NCBI RefSeq assembly: GCF_001514195.1
Contig: NZ_KQ948740.1
Location: 372,001 to 436,000 of the forward strand
DNA: 64,000 bases
From: Streptomyces griseorubiginosus
GTDB taxonomy: Bacteria > Actinomycetota > Actinomycetes > Streptomycetales > Streptomycetaceae
Direction of reading: 5' to 3'
A program made the position numbers and the translations under genes. The first letter of the stretch is position 1; every line of letters begins with the position of its first letter. The notes under the pieces were generated by a model. That model searched no databases and had not been told where the DNA came from. It worked only from the letters and a program-made list of their open reading frames with translations. Positions 15,806-24,637 of this stretch are shown piece after piece.

Positions 15806-16786
15806 GTGCGAGGCGTACCCGTCCCCCTGGCCCTGTGCGCGGCACTCCTGCTCGTCGGTTCCTGCGGGTGCGGCGGTCCGGACGACGGGGAGAGCGGCCC
15901 GTTGCCCGCCGCCCCCGGGGGCGTCACCGCGACCGCGGGCAGCGCCACGAGCGTCCATGTGATGTGGAACGCCGTCGGCGCGGGGATCGACCGCTACGAG
16001 GTGTATCGCGGCACCACAAAGGTCCAGGATGTGCCCGCTTCGCAGCACATGGTGGATGTCACCAGGCTCCGGCCCGCTACCCGGTATGTCTTCAGCGTGC
16101 GGGCCCGCGACACCGAGGGACGTCTCGGCCCGCCGAGCCCGCAGGTGCGGGCGACGACTCCCGCGGCCGTGGCGGCGGACCGCTCGGCCCCGACCCGCCC
16201 GGACGAACTGCGCGGCCGGACGGCGGGCAGCCGGGCCGTCCAGCTGAGCTGGTCCGCCTCCTCGGACGACCGGGACGTGGTGTCGTACGACATCTACCAG
16301 GGCGGCAGCAAGATCCACAGCGTGGGCGGGGCCCAGACGGCGGCCGTGGTCACGGGACTGCGTCCGGGCACGCGCTACTCGTTCACGGTCCGGGCCCGGG
16401 ACGCGGCCGGCAACCTCTCACCGGCCGCGCCGGACGTTCGGCTCAGCACGCCGGGCGGCGACGACGGCCGGGACACCGCCCCGACGGACTTCCGCGCCAC
16501 GGCCCGGCTCGGCGATGACGGGGCGTACTACCTGGACCTGGCCTGGCTCCCGCCCCGGACGGACGGGGTCGTCACCGAGTACCAGGTCCGTCTCGACGGC
16601 GCGGCCGCCACCTCGCTCGTGTTCGGCGGGACACCGCCGCGCGGGAGGACGACGTACAGCTTCTATCTGGGGCGCGAGGCCGGCGAGCGCCACCGGGTGC
16701 GGATCAGGGCCCGGCTGCCCGACGGCACCTGGGGCGGGCTGTCGGCCCAGCGGACGGTCACGACGGGCGCCGCCGCCTCCCCGTGA
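15806..16786 (+). CDS. Lipoprotein with three fibronectin type III domains
   Basis: 326 residues. The N-terminus is a lipoprotein-type signal (VPLALCAALLLVGSCGCGG) with lipobox-like LVGSC. Three FN3 modules follow: about 37-118 (GGVTATAGSATSVHVMWNAV to TRYVFSVRARDTEG), 133-216 (AVQLSWSASSDDRDVVSYDI to TRYSFTVRARDAAG) and 230-320 (a more diverged copy ending RHRVRIRARLPDG). No catalytic domain is attached, which is unusual because such FN3 sets normally accompany chitinases or cellulases. The GTG at 15806 has GGGGAGG upstream. A surface adhesin or substrate-binding role beside the chitosanase is possible but not shown. Confidence 0.8.
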   Translation: MRGVPVPLALCAALLLVGSCGCGGPDDGESGPLPAAPGGVTATAGSATSVHVMWNAVGAGIDRYEVYRGTTKVQDVPASQHMVDVTRLRPATRYVFSVRARDTEGRLGPPSPQVRATTPAAVAADRSAPTRPDELRGRTAGSRAVQLSWSASSDDRDVVSYDIYQGGSKIHSVGGAQTAAVVTGLRPGTRYSFTVRARDAAGNLSPAAPDVRLSTPGGDDGRDTAPTDFRATARLGDDGAYYLDLAWLPPRTDGVVTEYQVRLDGAAATSLVFGGTPPRGRTTYSFYLGREAGERHRVRIRARLPDGTWGGLSAQRTVTTGAAASP

Positions 16787-16952
16787 CGGCGACTCACCCC
16801 TGCGCCGGGCGAGGGACCGCGTCACCTGTACGGCGGCGCCCGGCATGCGGGCGGGGCCGCGAGCGCATTGGCTGCCCCTGAGGCAGCACGGGCTTCCCCC
16901 ACCTCGGCGGCGCCACGGATGTACCGCCAACCGTGCCGCCGGAGGGCAGTCC

Positions 16953-17504
16953 ATGCGCACTATTCAGCCACTTCTCCGCTCCGGCCTGACCGTCGCGGCC
17001 GTCGCCGCGCTGCCGCTCGCCCTGACCGCCGGGTCCGCCGCGGCAGGCCCCGGGATCTCCGTGAGCACCTCCGGATCCACGGTCTCCGTCACCACGACGG
17101 CATGTTCCCGCACCGCCCCCACCGGCGGCTGGGGCACCGCCTCGCTGCTCACCAGCAGCCAGGCCAACTTCAGCCAGGGCCGCCAGGTGGCCCTGTCGGG
17201 GACCACCTCGCTCCAGTCGGCCGCCTGGTCGAACGTGAGCCCCGGGACGTACACCGTCATCGTGATGTGCGCCTACAACAACAGCACGGCGGGCACCCAG
17301 TCGATCATCGTGTCGGGCTCGGCCACGCCCACGACCTCGTCGACGGCCTCCGCCTCCCCCTCGCGCGGCGTCCTGGGCGGTCTGGGCGGGGCCACCAAGG
17401 ACTACGGCACCCTGACGCTGGCGGTCGGCGGCGGTCTGGTGGCGGTCGGCGCGGCGGCCACGGCGTGGTTCCTGCGCCGCCGGTCGCGGCCGTACCGCCT
17501 CTGA
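16953..17504 (+). CDS. Secreted cell-surface protein with C-terminal membrane anchor
   Basis: 183 residues. It has a Sec signal peptide (residues 1-31, ending AGSAAAGPG), a beta-rich Ser/Thr-rich extracellular domain with two cysteines (TTTACSRT and VIVMCAYNNS), a low-complexity Thr/Ser/Ala linker (TPTTSSTASASPS), then a membrane helix LTLAVGGGLVAVGAAATAWF followed by RRRSR. The layout is that of a type I anchored surface protein. There is no LPXTG sorting motif. The family is not recognised by name, though such proteins are common in Streptomyces. GGAGGG precedes the ATG. Confidence 0.78.
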   Translation: MRTIQPLLRSGLTVAAVAALPLALTAGSAAAGPGISVSTSGSTVSVTTTACSRTAPTGGWGTASLLTSSQANFSQGRQVALSGTTSLQSAAWSNVSPGTYTVIVMCAYNNSTAGTQSIIVSGSATPTTSSTASASPSRGVLGGLGGATKDYGTLTLAVGGGLVAVGAAATAWFLRRRSRPYRL

Positions 17505-17521
17505 ACGCCTGCCGGGCACGG

Positions 17522-17619
17522 GAGCTCGCCGAACGCCCCTTCAGTTCTCCGGAGTTCGCCGAACGCCGTCAGCTCTCCGGGAGTTCGCCGAACACCCTCA
17601 GCTGTCCGGGAGTTCGGCC
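17522..17619. repeat. 29-30 bp tandem repeat embracing the padR stop codon
   Basis: Units begin GAGTTCGCCGAAC at 17522 (GAGCTCGCC variant), 17552 and 17581, with a partial unit at 17610. The third unit contains the PadR stop codon and the partial unit lies in its last codons, so the array looks like successive duplications of the gene's 3' end. Confidence 0.75.
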
Positions 17620-18140
17620 AGCTCCTCCAGCGCCTCGGTGAGCCACTGCGTCCAGAAGGTCTCCAGTTCGATGCCCGCGCGCAGGACCAGGTGCTGAAGC
17701 CTGGCCTGCGCGCTGTCCTTTCCGGGCGGGAAGTCGCGGTCCTGGATCTGCTCGTACTCCGCCAACTGCCGCCGGTGCAGGTCGAGATGGCGGCGCAGAT
17801 CGGCTTCCAGGCCGTCCGTGCCGACGACGGCGGCCGCGCGCAGCCGCAGCAGCAGGGCGTCCCGGTGCGGCTTGGGGTCCTGCGCCGCGGCCGTCCAGCG
17901 TTCGAGTTCGGCGCGGCCCGCGGGCAGGACCTCGTAGCTCTTCTTCTGGCCCCGGCTCGGCCGGTCCTCCGGGATGGCCCGGATGTAGCCCTCGGCCTCC
18001 AGTTTTCCCAGCTCGCGATAGATCTGCTGGTGCGAGGCCGACCAGAAGTAGCCGATCGACCTGTCGAACCGACGGGTCAGGTCCAGCCCCGCCGACGGCC
18101 TTTCGAGCAGTGCGGTGAGGATCGCATGCGGGAGTGACAT
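17598..18140 (-). CDS. PadR family transcriptional regulator
   Basis: 180 residues. The N-terminal winged helix (MSLPHAILTALLERPSAGLD, SIGYFWSASHQQIYRELGKL, EAEGYIRAI, KKSYEVLPAGRAELERW) is classic PadR, and the C-terminal helical dimerisation domain is of the Vir/PadR-s1 type. The gene starts 30 bp after the fadH stop on the same strand, so the two form an operon. The perfect palindrome in the operon's promoter is the likely binding site. Family members bind small phenolic or lipid-like effectors, which would fit control of a dienoyl reductase. Confidence 0.9.
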   Translation of the reverse strand: MSLPHAILTALLERPSAGLDLTRRFDRSIGYFWSASHQQIYRELGKLEAEGYIRAIPEDRPSRGQKKSYEVLPAGRAELERWTAAAQDPKPHRDALLLRLRAAAVVGTDGLEADLRRHLDLHRRQLAEYEQIQDRDFPPGKDSAQARLQHLVLRAGIELETFWTQWLTEALEELAELPDS

Positions 18141-18170
18141 GGAGTCATCCTAGGGACGGCCGGACGAGTT

Positions 18171-20186
18171 CTAGAGGGCCGCCGCGACCTCGGTGCCCTG
18201 CCTGATGGCCCGCTTGGCGTCCAGTTCGGCGGCCACGTCGGCCCCGCCGATCAGGTGCGCGCTGCGGCCCGCGGCGACGAGCTCCTCGTACAGGTCCCGG
18301 CGGGGTTCCTGGCCCGTGCACAGCACGATGGTGTCGACCTCCAGGACGGTGCTCTCCTCGCCGACGGTGATGTGCAGGCCGGCGTCGTCGACACGGTCGT
18401 AGCGCACGCCCGGGACCATGGTGACGCCCCGGTGCTTGAGCTCGGTGCGGTGGATCCAGCCGGTGGTCTTGCCGAGCCCGGCGCCGACCTTGCTGGTCTT
18501 GCGCTGGAGGAGGTGCACGGTGCGGGGCGGTGCGGGGCGCTCGGGGGCGCCGAGTCCGCCGGGTGCCGTGTAGTCCATGTCCACGCCCCACTGGCGGAAG
18601 TACGTCGCCGGGTCCTCGTGCGCCTTGTCGCCGCCGTCGGTGAGGAACTCGGCGACGTCGAAGCCGATGCCCCCGGCGCCGAGGATCGCGACCCGGTCGC
18701 CGACGGGCACGTTGTCGCGCAGGACGTCGAGGTAGCCGACCACGCTGGGGTGGTCGAGGCCCGGGATGTCGGGGGTGCGCGGGGTGACGCCGGTGGCGAC
18801 GACGACCTCGTCGTACTCCGTCAAGTCGCCGGAGAGCACCGGGGTGTTGAGCCGTACGTCCACGCCGTGGGCGTCGAGCTGGTGGCGGAAGTAGCGGATC
18901 GTCTCGTCGAACTCCTGCTTGCCGGGGACCTTGCGGGCCACGTTGAGCTGGCCGCCGATCTCGCTCGCGGCGTCGAAGAGGGTGACCTCGTGGCCGCGTT
19001 CGGCGGCGGAGACCGCGCAGGCGAGACCCGCGGGACCGGCGCCGACGACCGCGACCCGCTTCTTGAGCCGGGTCGGGGACAGCACCAGCTCGGTCTCGTG
19101 ACAGGCGCGGGGGTTCACCAGGCAGGAGGTGATCTGGAGGCTGAAGGTGTGGTCGAGGCACGCCTGGTTGCAGCCGATACAGGTGTTGATGGCCTCGGGG
19201 CGCCCCTCGGCCGCCTTGTTCACGAAGTCGGGGTCGGCGAGCATCGGGCGGGCCATCGACACCATGTCCGCGTGGCCGTCGGCGAGCAACTGCTCTGCCA
19301 GCTCGGGGGTGTTGATGCGGTTGGTGGTCACCAGCGGCACCGACACCTCGCCCATGAGCCGCTTGGTCACCCAGGTGTAGGCGCCGCGCGGCACGGAGGT
19401 GGCGATGGTGGGGATGCGGGCCTCGTGCCAGCCGATGCCGGTGTTGATGATCGTGGCCCCGGCCGCCTCGACGGCCCTGGCGAGCGTGATCACCTCGTCC
19501 AGGGTGGAGCCGCCCGGGACCAGGTCCAGCATGGACAGCCGGTAGACGATGATGAAGTCCTCGCCGACCGCCTCCCGCACCCGGCGCACGATCTCGACCG
19601 GGAAGCGCATGCGGTTCTCGTACGAGCCGCCCCAGCGGTCGGTGCGCTGGTTGGTCTGGGCCGCGATGAACTCGTTGATGAGGTAACCCTCGGAGCCCAT
19701 GATCTCCACGCCGTCGTAGCCGGCCTGCCGGGCGAGGCGGGCGGCGCGGGCGTAGTCGTCGATGGTCCGCTCGACCTCGGCGTCGGTGAGCTCGCGGGGC
19801 GGGAAGGGGCTGATCGGTGCCTGGAGGGGGCTCGGGGCGACGAGGTCCTGGTGGTAGGCGTACCGGCCGAAGTGCAGGATCTGCATGGCGATCCTGCCGC
19901 CCTCGCGGTGCACGGCCTCGGTGACGGTGCGGTGCTGCTCGGCCTCCGCGTCGGTGGTGAGCTTGGCGCCGCCCTCGTAGGGCCGGCCCTCGTCGTTGGG
20001 GGCGATGCCGCCGGTGACGATCAGGCCCACGCCGCCCCGCGCGCGGGCTGCGTAGAAGGCCGCCATGCGGTCGAAGCCGCGCTCGGCCTCCTCCAGGCCG
20101 ACGTGCATCGAGCCCATCAGGACGCGGTTGGGCAGCGTGGTGAAGCCCAGGTCGAGCGGGCTCAGCAGGTGCGGGTAACGGCTCAT
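18171..20186 (-). CDS. fadH: NADPH-dependent 2,4-dienoyl-CoA reductase
   Basis: 671 residues, the normal FadH length. An N-terminal old-yellow-enzyme TIM barrel (LLSPLDLGFTTLPNRVLMGS, GYDGVEIMGSEGYLINEF, NQRTDRWGGS) is followed by the 4Fe-4S cysteines in CIGCNQACLDH near residue 335 and a further Cys in ITSCLVNP. The C-terminal FAD/NAD(P) domains include VAVVGAGPAGLACAVSAAE near 377 and ILGAGGIGFDVAEF. The enzyme reduces 2,4-dienoyl-CoA in beta-oxidation of unsaturated fatty acids. The ATG follows GGAGGG. It is the first gene of a fadH-padR operon. Confidence 0.93.
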   Translation of the reverse strand: MSRYPHLLSPLDLGFTTLPNRVLMGSMHVGLEEAERGFDRMAAFYAARARGGVGLIVTGGIAPNDEGRPYEGGAKLTTDAEAEQHRTVTEAVHREGGRIAMQILHFGRYAYHQDLVAPSPLQAPISPFPPRELTDAEVERTIDDYARAARLARQAGYDGVEIMGSEGYLINEFIAAQTNQRTDRWGGSYENRMRFPVEIVRRVREAVGEDFIIVYRLSMLDLVPGGSTLDEVITLARAVEAAGATIINTGIGWHEARIPTIATSVPRGAYTWVTKRLMGEVSVPLVTTNRINTPELAEQLLADGHADMVSMARPMLADPDFVNKAAEGRPEAINTCIGCNQACLDHTFSLQITSCLVNPRACHETELVLSPTRLKKRVAVVGAGPAGLACAVSAAERGHEVTLFDAASEIGGQLNVARKVPGKQEFDETIRYFRHQLDAHGVDVRLNTPVLSGDLTEYDEVVVATGVTPRTPDIPGLDHPSVVGYLDVLRDNVPVGDRVAILGAGGIGFDVAEFLTDGGDKAHEDPATYFRQWGVDMDYTAPGGLGAPERPAPPRTVHLLQRKTSKVGAGLGKTTGWIHRTELKHRGVTMVPGVRYDRVDDAGLHITVGEESTVLEVDTIVLCTGQEPRRDLYEELVAAGRSAHLIGGADVAAELDAKRAIRQGTEVAAAL

Positions 20187-20217
20187 CGGGGCCCTCCGTC
20201 GCGGTCTCGTCCTCCCT

Positions 20218-20259
20218 GTTGTAGAGGACCCCGACCCGTTTATGCAACTAGTTGCATAA
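20218..20259 (-). promoter_or_regulatory. fadH-padR promoter with 20-bp operator palindrome
   Basis: TTATGCAACTAGTTGCATAA (20240-20259) is a perfect palindrome. On the minus strand the -35-like TTGCAT (20242-20247) lies inside it and a -10-like TACAAC (20218-20223) follows after 18 bp. A protein on the palindrome would cover the -35 region. The ATGCAA/TTGCAT arms are of the kind used by PadR regulators, and padR is the second gene of this operon, so autoregulation is likely. Confidence 0.7.
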
Positions 20260-20286
20260 CGGGGTGACGAGAACCACGTGGCTTCC

Positions 20287-21141
20287 TCAGGCCCCGGCCG
20301 GTCCGTCCGCCCGGGCTCTGGGAACCTCAGCCGCCACCAGGCTCCCCAGCAGGGCGAGCGCCTGCTCGGAGGGGCTGCCCGGTTCCGCCTGGTACACGAC
20401 CAGCTGCTGGTCGGGGGCACTGTTGACGGTCAGCGACTCGTAGTCCAGGGTCAGCTCGCCGACCAGCGGATGCCGGAAGCGTTTGCTCTCGCGGGTCTTG
20501 CGACGGATGTCATGACGGGCCCAGAGTCTGCGGAACTCCTCGCTGCGCAACGACAGTTCGCCGACCGTGGCGATCATGCGCGGGTCCTCCCGGGCGGTTC
20601 CCGCGCAGGCCCTCAGCGCCGCCACGGAGTTCATCGCCACGGCGTCCCAGTCCGGGTAGAACTCCCGGGCGTCCGGGTCCAGGAAGACCAGGCGCAGCAG
20701 GTCCCCGCTGTGGGCGTGGCCCGCGAACAGCGCGCCGCCCAGGTGGTTGTGGGCCAGCACGGTGAGGCAGCGGCCCAGGACCAGCGCCGGGGTGCGGTGC
20801 CAGCCCTCCATCATCCGCAGCAGGGCGGGACTGACGGCTTCCGGCTGCGGACGCGCCCGTGTGCCGACGGGGCGTGCCAGTCGGTGCAGATGGTCGGCCG
20901 CGTCCTCCTCCAGGCCCAGCGCCCTGGCCAGCGCGTCGACCACCTGCGCCGAGGGGCTGCGCTCGCGGCCCTGCTCCAGGCGGACGTAGTAGTCGGTGCT
21001 GACGCCGGCCAGCACCGCGACCTCCTCCCGACGCAGACCCGCCACCCGGCGCCGGCTGCCGGCCGGCAGCCCCGCCTCCTCGGGCCGGACGAGGGCACGG
21101 CGGGCCCGCAGGAAGAGCCCGAGCGGGTTGTCACTGTCCAT
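20287..21141 (-). CDS. XRE-family regulator with MmyB-like ligand-binding domain
   Basis: 284 residues. The N-terminal helix-turn-helix is in REEVAVLAGVSTDYYVRLEQ (about 38-57), with the family's leading LGLFLRARR and GLRREEV. The rest (LRMMEGWHRTPALVLGRCLT, NHLGGALFAG, DPDAREFYPDWDAVA, VGELSLRSEEFRRLWARHD, HPLVGELTLDYESL) is the PAS-like MmyB domain that binds fatty-acid-like ligands. It is divergent from an SDR gene, the usual arrangement in Streptomyces, where such a regulator controls the adjacent reductase. Confidence 0.93.
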   Translation of the reverse strand: MDSDNPLGLFLRARRALVRPEEAGLPAGSRRRVAGLRREEVAVLAGVSTDYYVRLEQGRERSPSAQVVDALARALGLEEDAADHLHRLARPVGTRARPQPEAVSPALLRMMEGWHRTPALVLGRCLTVLAHNHLGGALFAGHAHSGDLLRLVFLDPDAREFYPDWDAVAMNSVAALRACAGTAREDPRMIATVGELSLRSEEFRRLWARHDIRRKTRESKRFRHPLVGELTLDYESLTVNSAPDQQLVVYQAEPGSPSEQALALLGSLVAAEVPRARADGPAGA

Positions 21142-21269
21142 GCCGTCGACCCTAGGTCCGGCCGGAGGTGCGCGGGAGCCCCCAAGGTGGCCGCGGTACT
21201 CCTACGATCCACTCTCCTCGGGGTGGTACGGCCTGGTCAGAGGCCTGGGCCGCCCGCACTGTGGACGGC

Positions 21270-22037
21270 ATGACAGACACCTGGAACCTCACCCACCGCG
21301 TCGCGGTCGTCACCGGCGCCTCCAGCGGGATCGGCGCGGCCACGGCCCGGCGACTCGCCGCCGGCGGAGCGAGCGTCGCCCTGCTGGGCCGCCGCGAGGA
21401 GCGGCTCAGGACACTGGCCGACGAGCTGGGCCGTACCGCCGCCGGACAGATCCTGCCGGTGGCCGTGGACCTGACCGACTCGGCCGCGCTCTCCCGCGCG
21501 GCCGCCACGGTGACCGGGACGCTCGGTACCGTCGACCTGGTCGTGGCCAACGCCGGCGTCATGCTCGGCGCCCCCTTCGAACGGGCCGCCACCGACGAGT
21601 GGGACCGAATGATCGACATCAACCTGCGCGGCCTGCTGCACACCGCCCGCGCCTTCACGGAGGACCTCCTCAGCGCGGCTGCCCGCGGCGGCCGGGCGGA
21701 CCTCGTCCACGTCGGCTCGGTCGGCGGGCACCTCCTCTTCCCGGACTGGTCCGTCTACTGCGCCACCAAGGCGGCCGTAGCCCACCTCACCCGCAATCTG
21801 CGCGCCGAACTCGGGCCGCGGGGGGTCCGCGTGAAGAACATCGAGCCGGGGGTCACCACCACCGAACTGGGCGCGGACATGCGGGACGTGGAGACACGGG
21901 CGTCCCTGTCCCGGCTGCGCACCGACGTGAACGCCCTGACCGCCGAGGACATCGCGGAGGCCATCGCCTTCGCGGCGGCGGCCCCGCCGAACGTCAACGT
22001 GGCGGAGATGGTGGTGGTACCGGTGGGCCAGGGCTGA
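21270..22037 (+). CDS. Short-chain dehydrogenase/reductase
   Basis: 255 residues, classical SDR. The cofactor motif TGASSGIG is at about 15-22 with RR at 42-43 pointing to NADP(H). NAG is present in LVVANAGVM, the catalytic Ser is in VHVGSVGG, and Tyr/Lys are in YCATKAAVAHL. The substrate is unknown. It is divergent from the XRE/MmyB regulator with 128 bp between starts. The ATG at 21270 gives the compact SDR N-terminus. Confidence 0.92.
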   Translation: MTDTWNLTHRVAVVTGASSGIGAATARRLAAGGASVALLGRREERLRTLADELGRTAAGQILPVAVDLTDSAALSRAAATVTGTLGTVDLVVANAGVMLGAPFERAATDEWDRMIDINLRGLLHTARAFTEDLLSAAARGGRADLVHVGSVGGHLLFPDWSVYCATKAAVAHLTRNLRAELGPRGVRVKNIEPGVTTTELGADMRDVETRASLSRLRTDVNALTAEDIAEAIAFAAAAPPNVNVAEMVVVPVGQG

Positions 22038-22098
22038 CCCCCCAGGGACGGGAACCGCGCGACCGGTCGTCGCGGCACCACGGCCGACGAATGACGAC

Positions 22099-22467
22099 TC
22101 AGCGGCTCTCCAGCCGCACGTGCAGTTCCCGCTCCTGGTCCCCCGACATGGAGGCGAGGTCCCGCACCGTGAACATCGAGTCCAGGGTGGTCCGCAACTG
22201 CTCGATGGCCCAGTAGCCGCCCTGCGCGTCGGCCTCCACGGAGGACGACAGCCGGGCGGGGGGCGGGCAGGAACGCGCCTCGGTCACCTCGAACGTCCCC
22301 AGCCAGACCATCGGCCGCGACTCGTGGAGTTTCTGCGGTACCTCGTCGGCGCCCCGGTCGGACTCGAAGCACGCGGTCAGTGTGTCGAAGACGATCCGGG
22401 CGTCCTCCGCGCTGCATCCGCTGATCTCCAGGGAGACGGACTCGTCGTGCGTTCGCTCACGATCCAT
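22099..22467 (-). CDS. Hypothetical protein
   Basis: 122 residues, soluble, no recognised family. It has mixed alpha/beta features: SVSLEISGCSAEDARIVFDT at the N-terminus, AEARSCPPPARLSSSVEAD-like middle and a helix YWAIEQLRTTLDSMF, ending DQERELHVRLESR. The pattern of alternating hydrophobic strands and helices resembles small ferredoxin-like folds. The ATG has GGAGCGA-like purines upstream. It lies convergent to the SDR gene, 61 bp from its stop. Confidence 0.6.
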   Translation of the reverse strand: MDRERTHDESVSLEISGCSAEDARIVFDTLTACFESDRGADEVPQKLHESRPMVWLGTFEVTEARSCPPPARLSSSVEADAQGGYWAIEQLRTTLDSMFTVRDLASMSGDQERELHVRLESR

Positions 22468-22926
22468 CGTGGTCGCTCCTTCCGTGACGATGACCGGACC
22501 GCCGGGTTCCCCGCGAACCGCGCCACACCCTCAGAAAACCACCACCTCCGCCGGAGCACTACCGGCGGACCGGGGGGCCTGGCGACGGCCGCTCTATAGG
22601 CGACCGGCCACGTCGGAGGGCGACCGGGCACCTCGGACGGCGGCTGGCGACCTCAGAGCCCGACCGGCGCCCCCGGAGCCCGACTGGCGGCCTCCGGCAC
22701 AGGCGATCACCCTCCCGGGGGCTCCGTCGTGGTGTGAGGTGCCTGTCCTGATGCGGGGTCGCAGGTCGTGATGCTGGGCTGCCGGTTGTGCCGCGGAGCA
22801 GGCCGTCCACCTCGGAGGGCGCCCAGCGATGTGCGGCCCGGCGCCCCCACCGCACATCCGGCAGCCCCATCGCACGCCCCGCACCCCCACATCACGCCCC
22901 GCACTCCCACACCGCCCCCCTCCACG
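22468..22926. other. 459-bp region without a convincing gene
   Basis: Two low-complexity stretches stand out. 22597-22690 has degenerate repeats of CGACCGGC(G/C)-type units, and 22848-22920 has repeats of CGCACCCCCACA(T/C)-like units. Short frames here are Pro/Arg-rich and shift between repeats, so I call none of them. Confidence 0.5.
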
Positions 22927-23196
22927 TCACCGGTGCCGCTCGTCCCTGTGCGGGTCGAACAGGGGGACCGCGATGCCGGCGAGTACCAGGCCCGCGGCCA
23001 CCAGGATGCCTTCCGGGAGGGCCATGCCGGAGATCAGGAGGAGGACGGCGACGGCGAGGGTGCCCCACGCCCCCGTGCGCCGGTACTCGCGGGGCCTGGC
23101 GGGGCGGCCCGAGCCCAGCGCGCGGGCGAACCGTGGGTCGTCACGCTCCAGTCGTGCCGCGAGGTCGACCAGGTGCTCGTCGTCGGGCCGGCCCAT
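22927..23196 (-). CDS. DUF3040 family membrane protein
   Basis: 89 residues. A cytoplasmic N-terminal helix (LVDLAARLERDDPRFARAL) of DUF3040 type is followed by a hydrophobic hairpin (AWGTLAVAVLLLISGMALPEGILVAAGLVLAGIAV, given here in part as two helices of about 18 residues). The function is unknown; the family is widespread in actinobacteria. It starts 28 bp after the antiporter stop on the same strand and is probably cotranscribed. GGAGGAG precedes the ATG. Confidence 0.85.
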   Translation of the reverse strand: MGRPDDEHLVDLAARLERDDPRFARALGSGRPARPREYRRTGAWGTLAVAVLLLISGMALPEGILVAAGLVLAGIAVPLFDPHRDERHR

Positions 23197-23224
23197 GACT
23201 CCTCCTTCGCACGGCGGACGTCCG

Positions 23225-24466
23225 CTACCGTTCCGCGTCCGCCCCCACCGGGACGGAGACCGGCCGCGGGGTGGTGTCGTCGTCCCCGGGCGTCCGGGCA
23301 CGACGACGGGACCCCAGGGCCCGGGCCAGCAGATGGGCCCGCCCCGCGGCCACAGGACCGAGAACGGCCAGGACAAGGACATACCCGGCGATGAACGGCG
23401 CCAGACGTGCGTCGAGTCCCGCGCTCGCCGCCATCGCGCCGAGGATCAGGGCGAATTCGCCGCGGGCGACGAGGGTGGTGGCGATGTCGGCGGCGGGCTG
23501 CGCGCCGTAGCCGTACAGGCGGGCGACGAGCAGACCGGCGACGATGTTCATCACGATGGTCACGGCGGCCGCGGCGGCGACGGGTCCGGCGACGGACGTG
23601 ACGACACCGGGGTCGATCGACAGCCCGAAGGCGAAGAAGAAGATGGCCGCGAAGGCGTCCCGAAGCGGGTGCACCAGGCTGCGGATGCGGGGCCCCGAGG
23701 GGGTGCCGGCCAGGATCAGGCCCACCATGAAGGCGCCGATGGCGTCGGCCACGCCGAGCACCTCGGAGACGCCCGCGACGAGGACCGCGGCGCCGAGGAA
23801 GCTGATGACCAGCAGTTCGTTGTCCCGGACGTGGATCAGCCGGCCGATCAAGCGCGTCCCGTAACGGGCGGCCACGGCCAGCACGATCAGGAACCCGAAG
23901 GCCTTGCCCGCCTGGAGGAGCATCTCCACGGGTCCGCGCGCACCGCTGATGACCGGCTGGAGTGCGGCCAGGTACAGGGCGAGGAAGATGTCCTCCACGA
24001 CGATCACGCCGAGGATCAGCCGGGTCTCGGGGCGGCCGATCCGACCCAGGTCGATGAGGATCTTGGTGACGATCGCCGACGAGGAGATGCCGAGGACCCC
24101 GGCGAGCACCAGGGCCTCCCGGGTCCCCCAGCCGAGCGCGAACCCGAAGCCGAGTCCGGCGCCGACGTTCGCCAGGAGGTAGATCCCGCCGGCGGCGAGC
24201 AGTCGCCTGCCTCCTTCGCGCAGGTCGTCGACGTGGAACTCCAGGCCCAGGTAGAACAGCAGCAGCACCAGGCCGAGCGCGGAGAGCATCTCGAAGTCGT
24301 GCGGATCCTCGACCAGCACCAGGCCCGGGGTGTGGGGGCCGAGCAGGATGCCGGCGAGCATGAAGAGCGGGATGGTCGGCAGTCCGATGCGGCCGCCGAG
24401 CCGGGCGAGGAAGGCGGCGGCGAGGAAGGCGCCGCCCATGGCGAGGAGGGTGTCAGCGTGTCCCAC
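23225..24466 (-). CDS. CPA2-family cation:proton antiporter
   Basis: 413 residues, about 12 membrane helices. CPA2 (KefB/GerN-like) features are GLPTIPLFMLAGILLGPHT near the start, LLLFYLGLEFHVDDL, GISSSAIVTKIL near 127, LGVIVVEDIFLALYL with the ion-binding Asp, GVADAIGAFMVGLILAGTP and ARGEFALILG. There is no TrkA-N domain at the C-terminus, and no TrkA-C/KhtT-like regulatory gene stands next to it, so it resembles the minimal K+(Na+)/H+ exchangers. The start is GTG at 24466. DUF3040 follows. Confidence 0.92.
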   Translation of the reverse strand: MGHADTLLAMGGAFLAAAFLARLGGRIGLPTIPLFMLAGILLGPHTPGLVLVEDPHDFEMLSALGLVLLLFYLGLEFHVDDLREGGRRLLAAGGIYLLANVGAGLGFGFALGWGTREALVLAGVLGISSSAIVTKILIDLGRIGRPETRLILGVIVVEDIFLALYLAALQPVISGARGPVEMLLQAGKAFGFLIVLAVAARYGTRLIGRLIHVRDNELLVISFLGAAVLVAGVSEVLGVADAIGAFMVGLILAGTPSGPRIRSLVHPLRDAFAAIFFFAFGLSIDPGVVTSVAGPVAAAAAVTIVMNIVAGLLVARLYGYGAQPAADIATTLVARGEFALILGAMAASAGLDARLAPFIAGYVLVLAVLGPVAAGRAHLLARALGSRRRARTPGDDDTTPRPVSVPVGADAER

Positions 24467-24637
24467 GGGTCACCTCCCCCGGGGGCGCGGTCGGGCGTTC
24501 GTGCTGTGCCTTTCGGGGATGGATGCGACGACTCCTTCGTCAGTGGATGTGCGTTCCACCGTCGCATCCGGTCCCCCGGCCCGGCCATCGGTGCCGACCC
24601 CCATTTCCGCGAGGGCCGGCACTTCTCGCCGCGGGGC

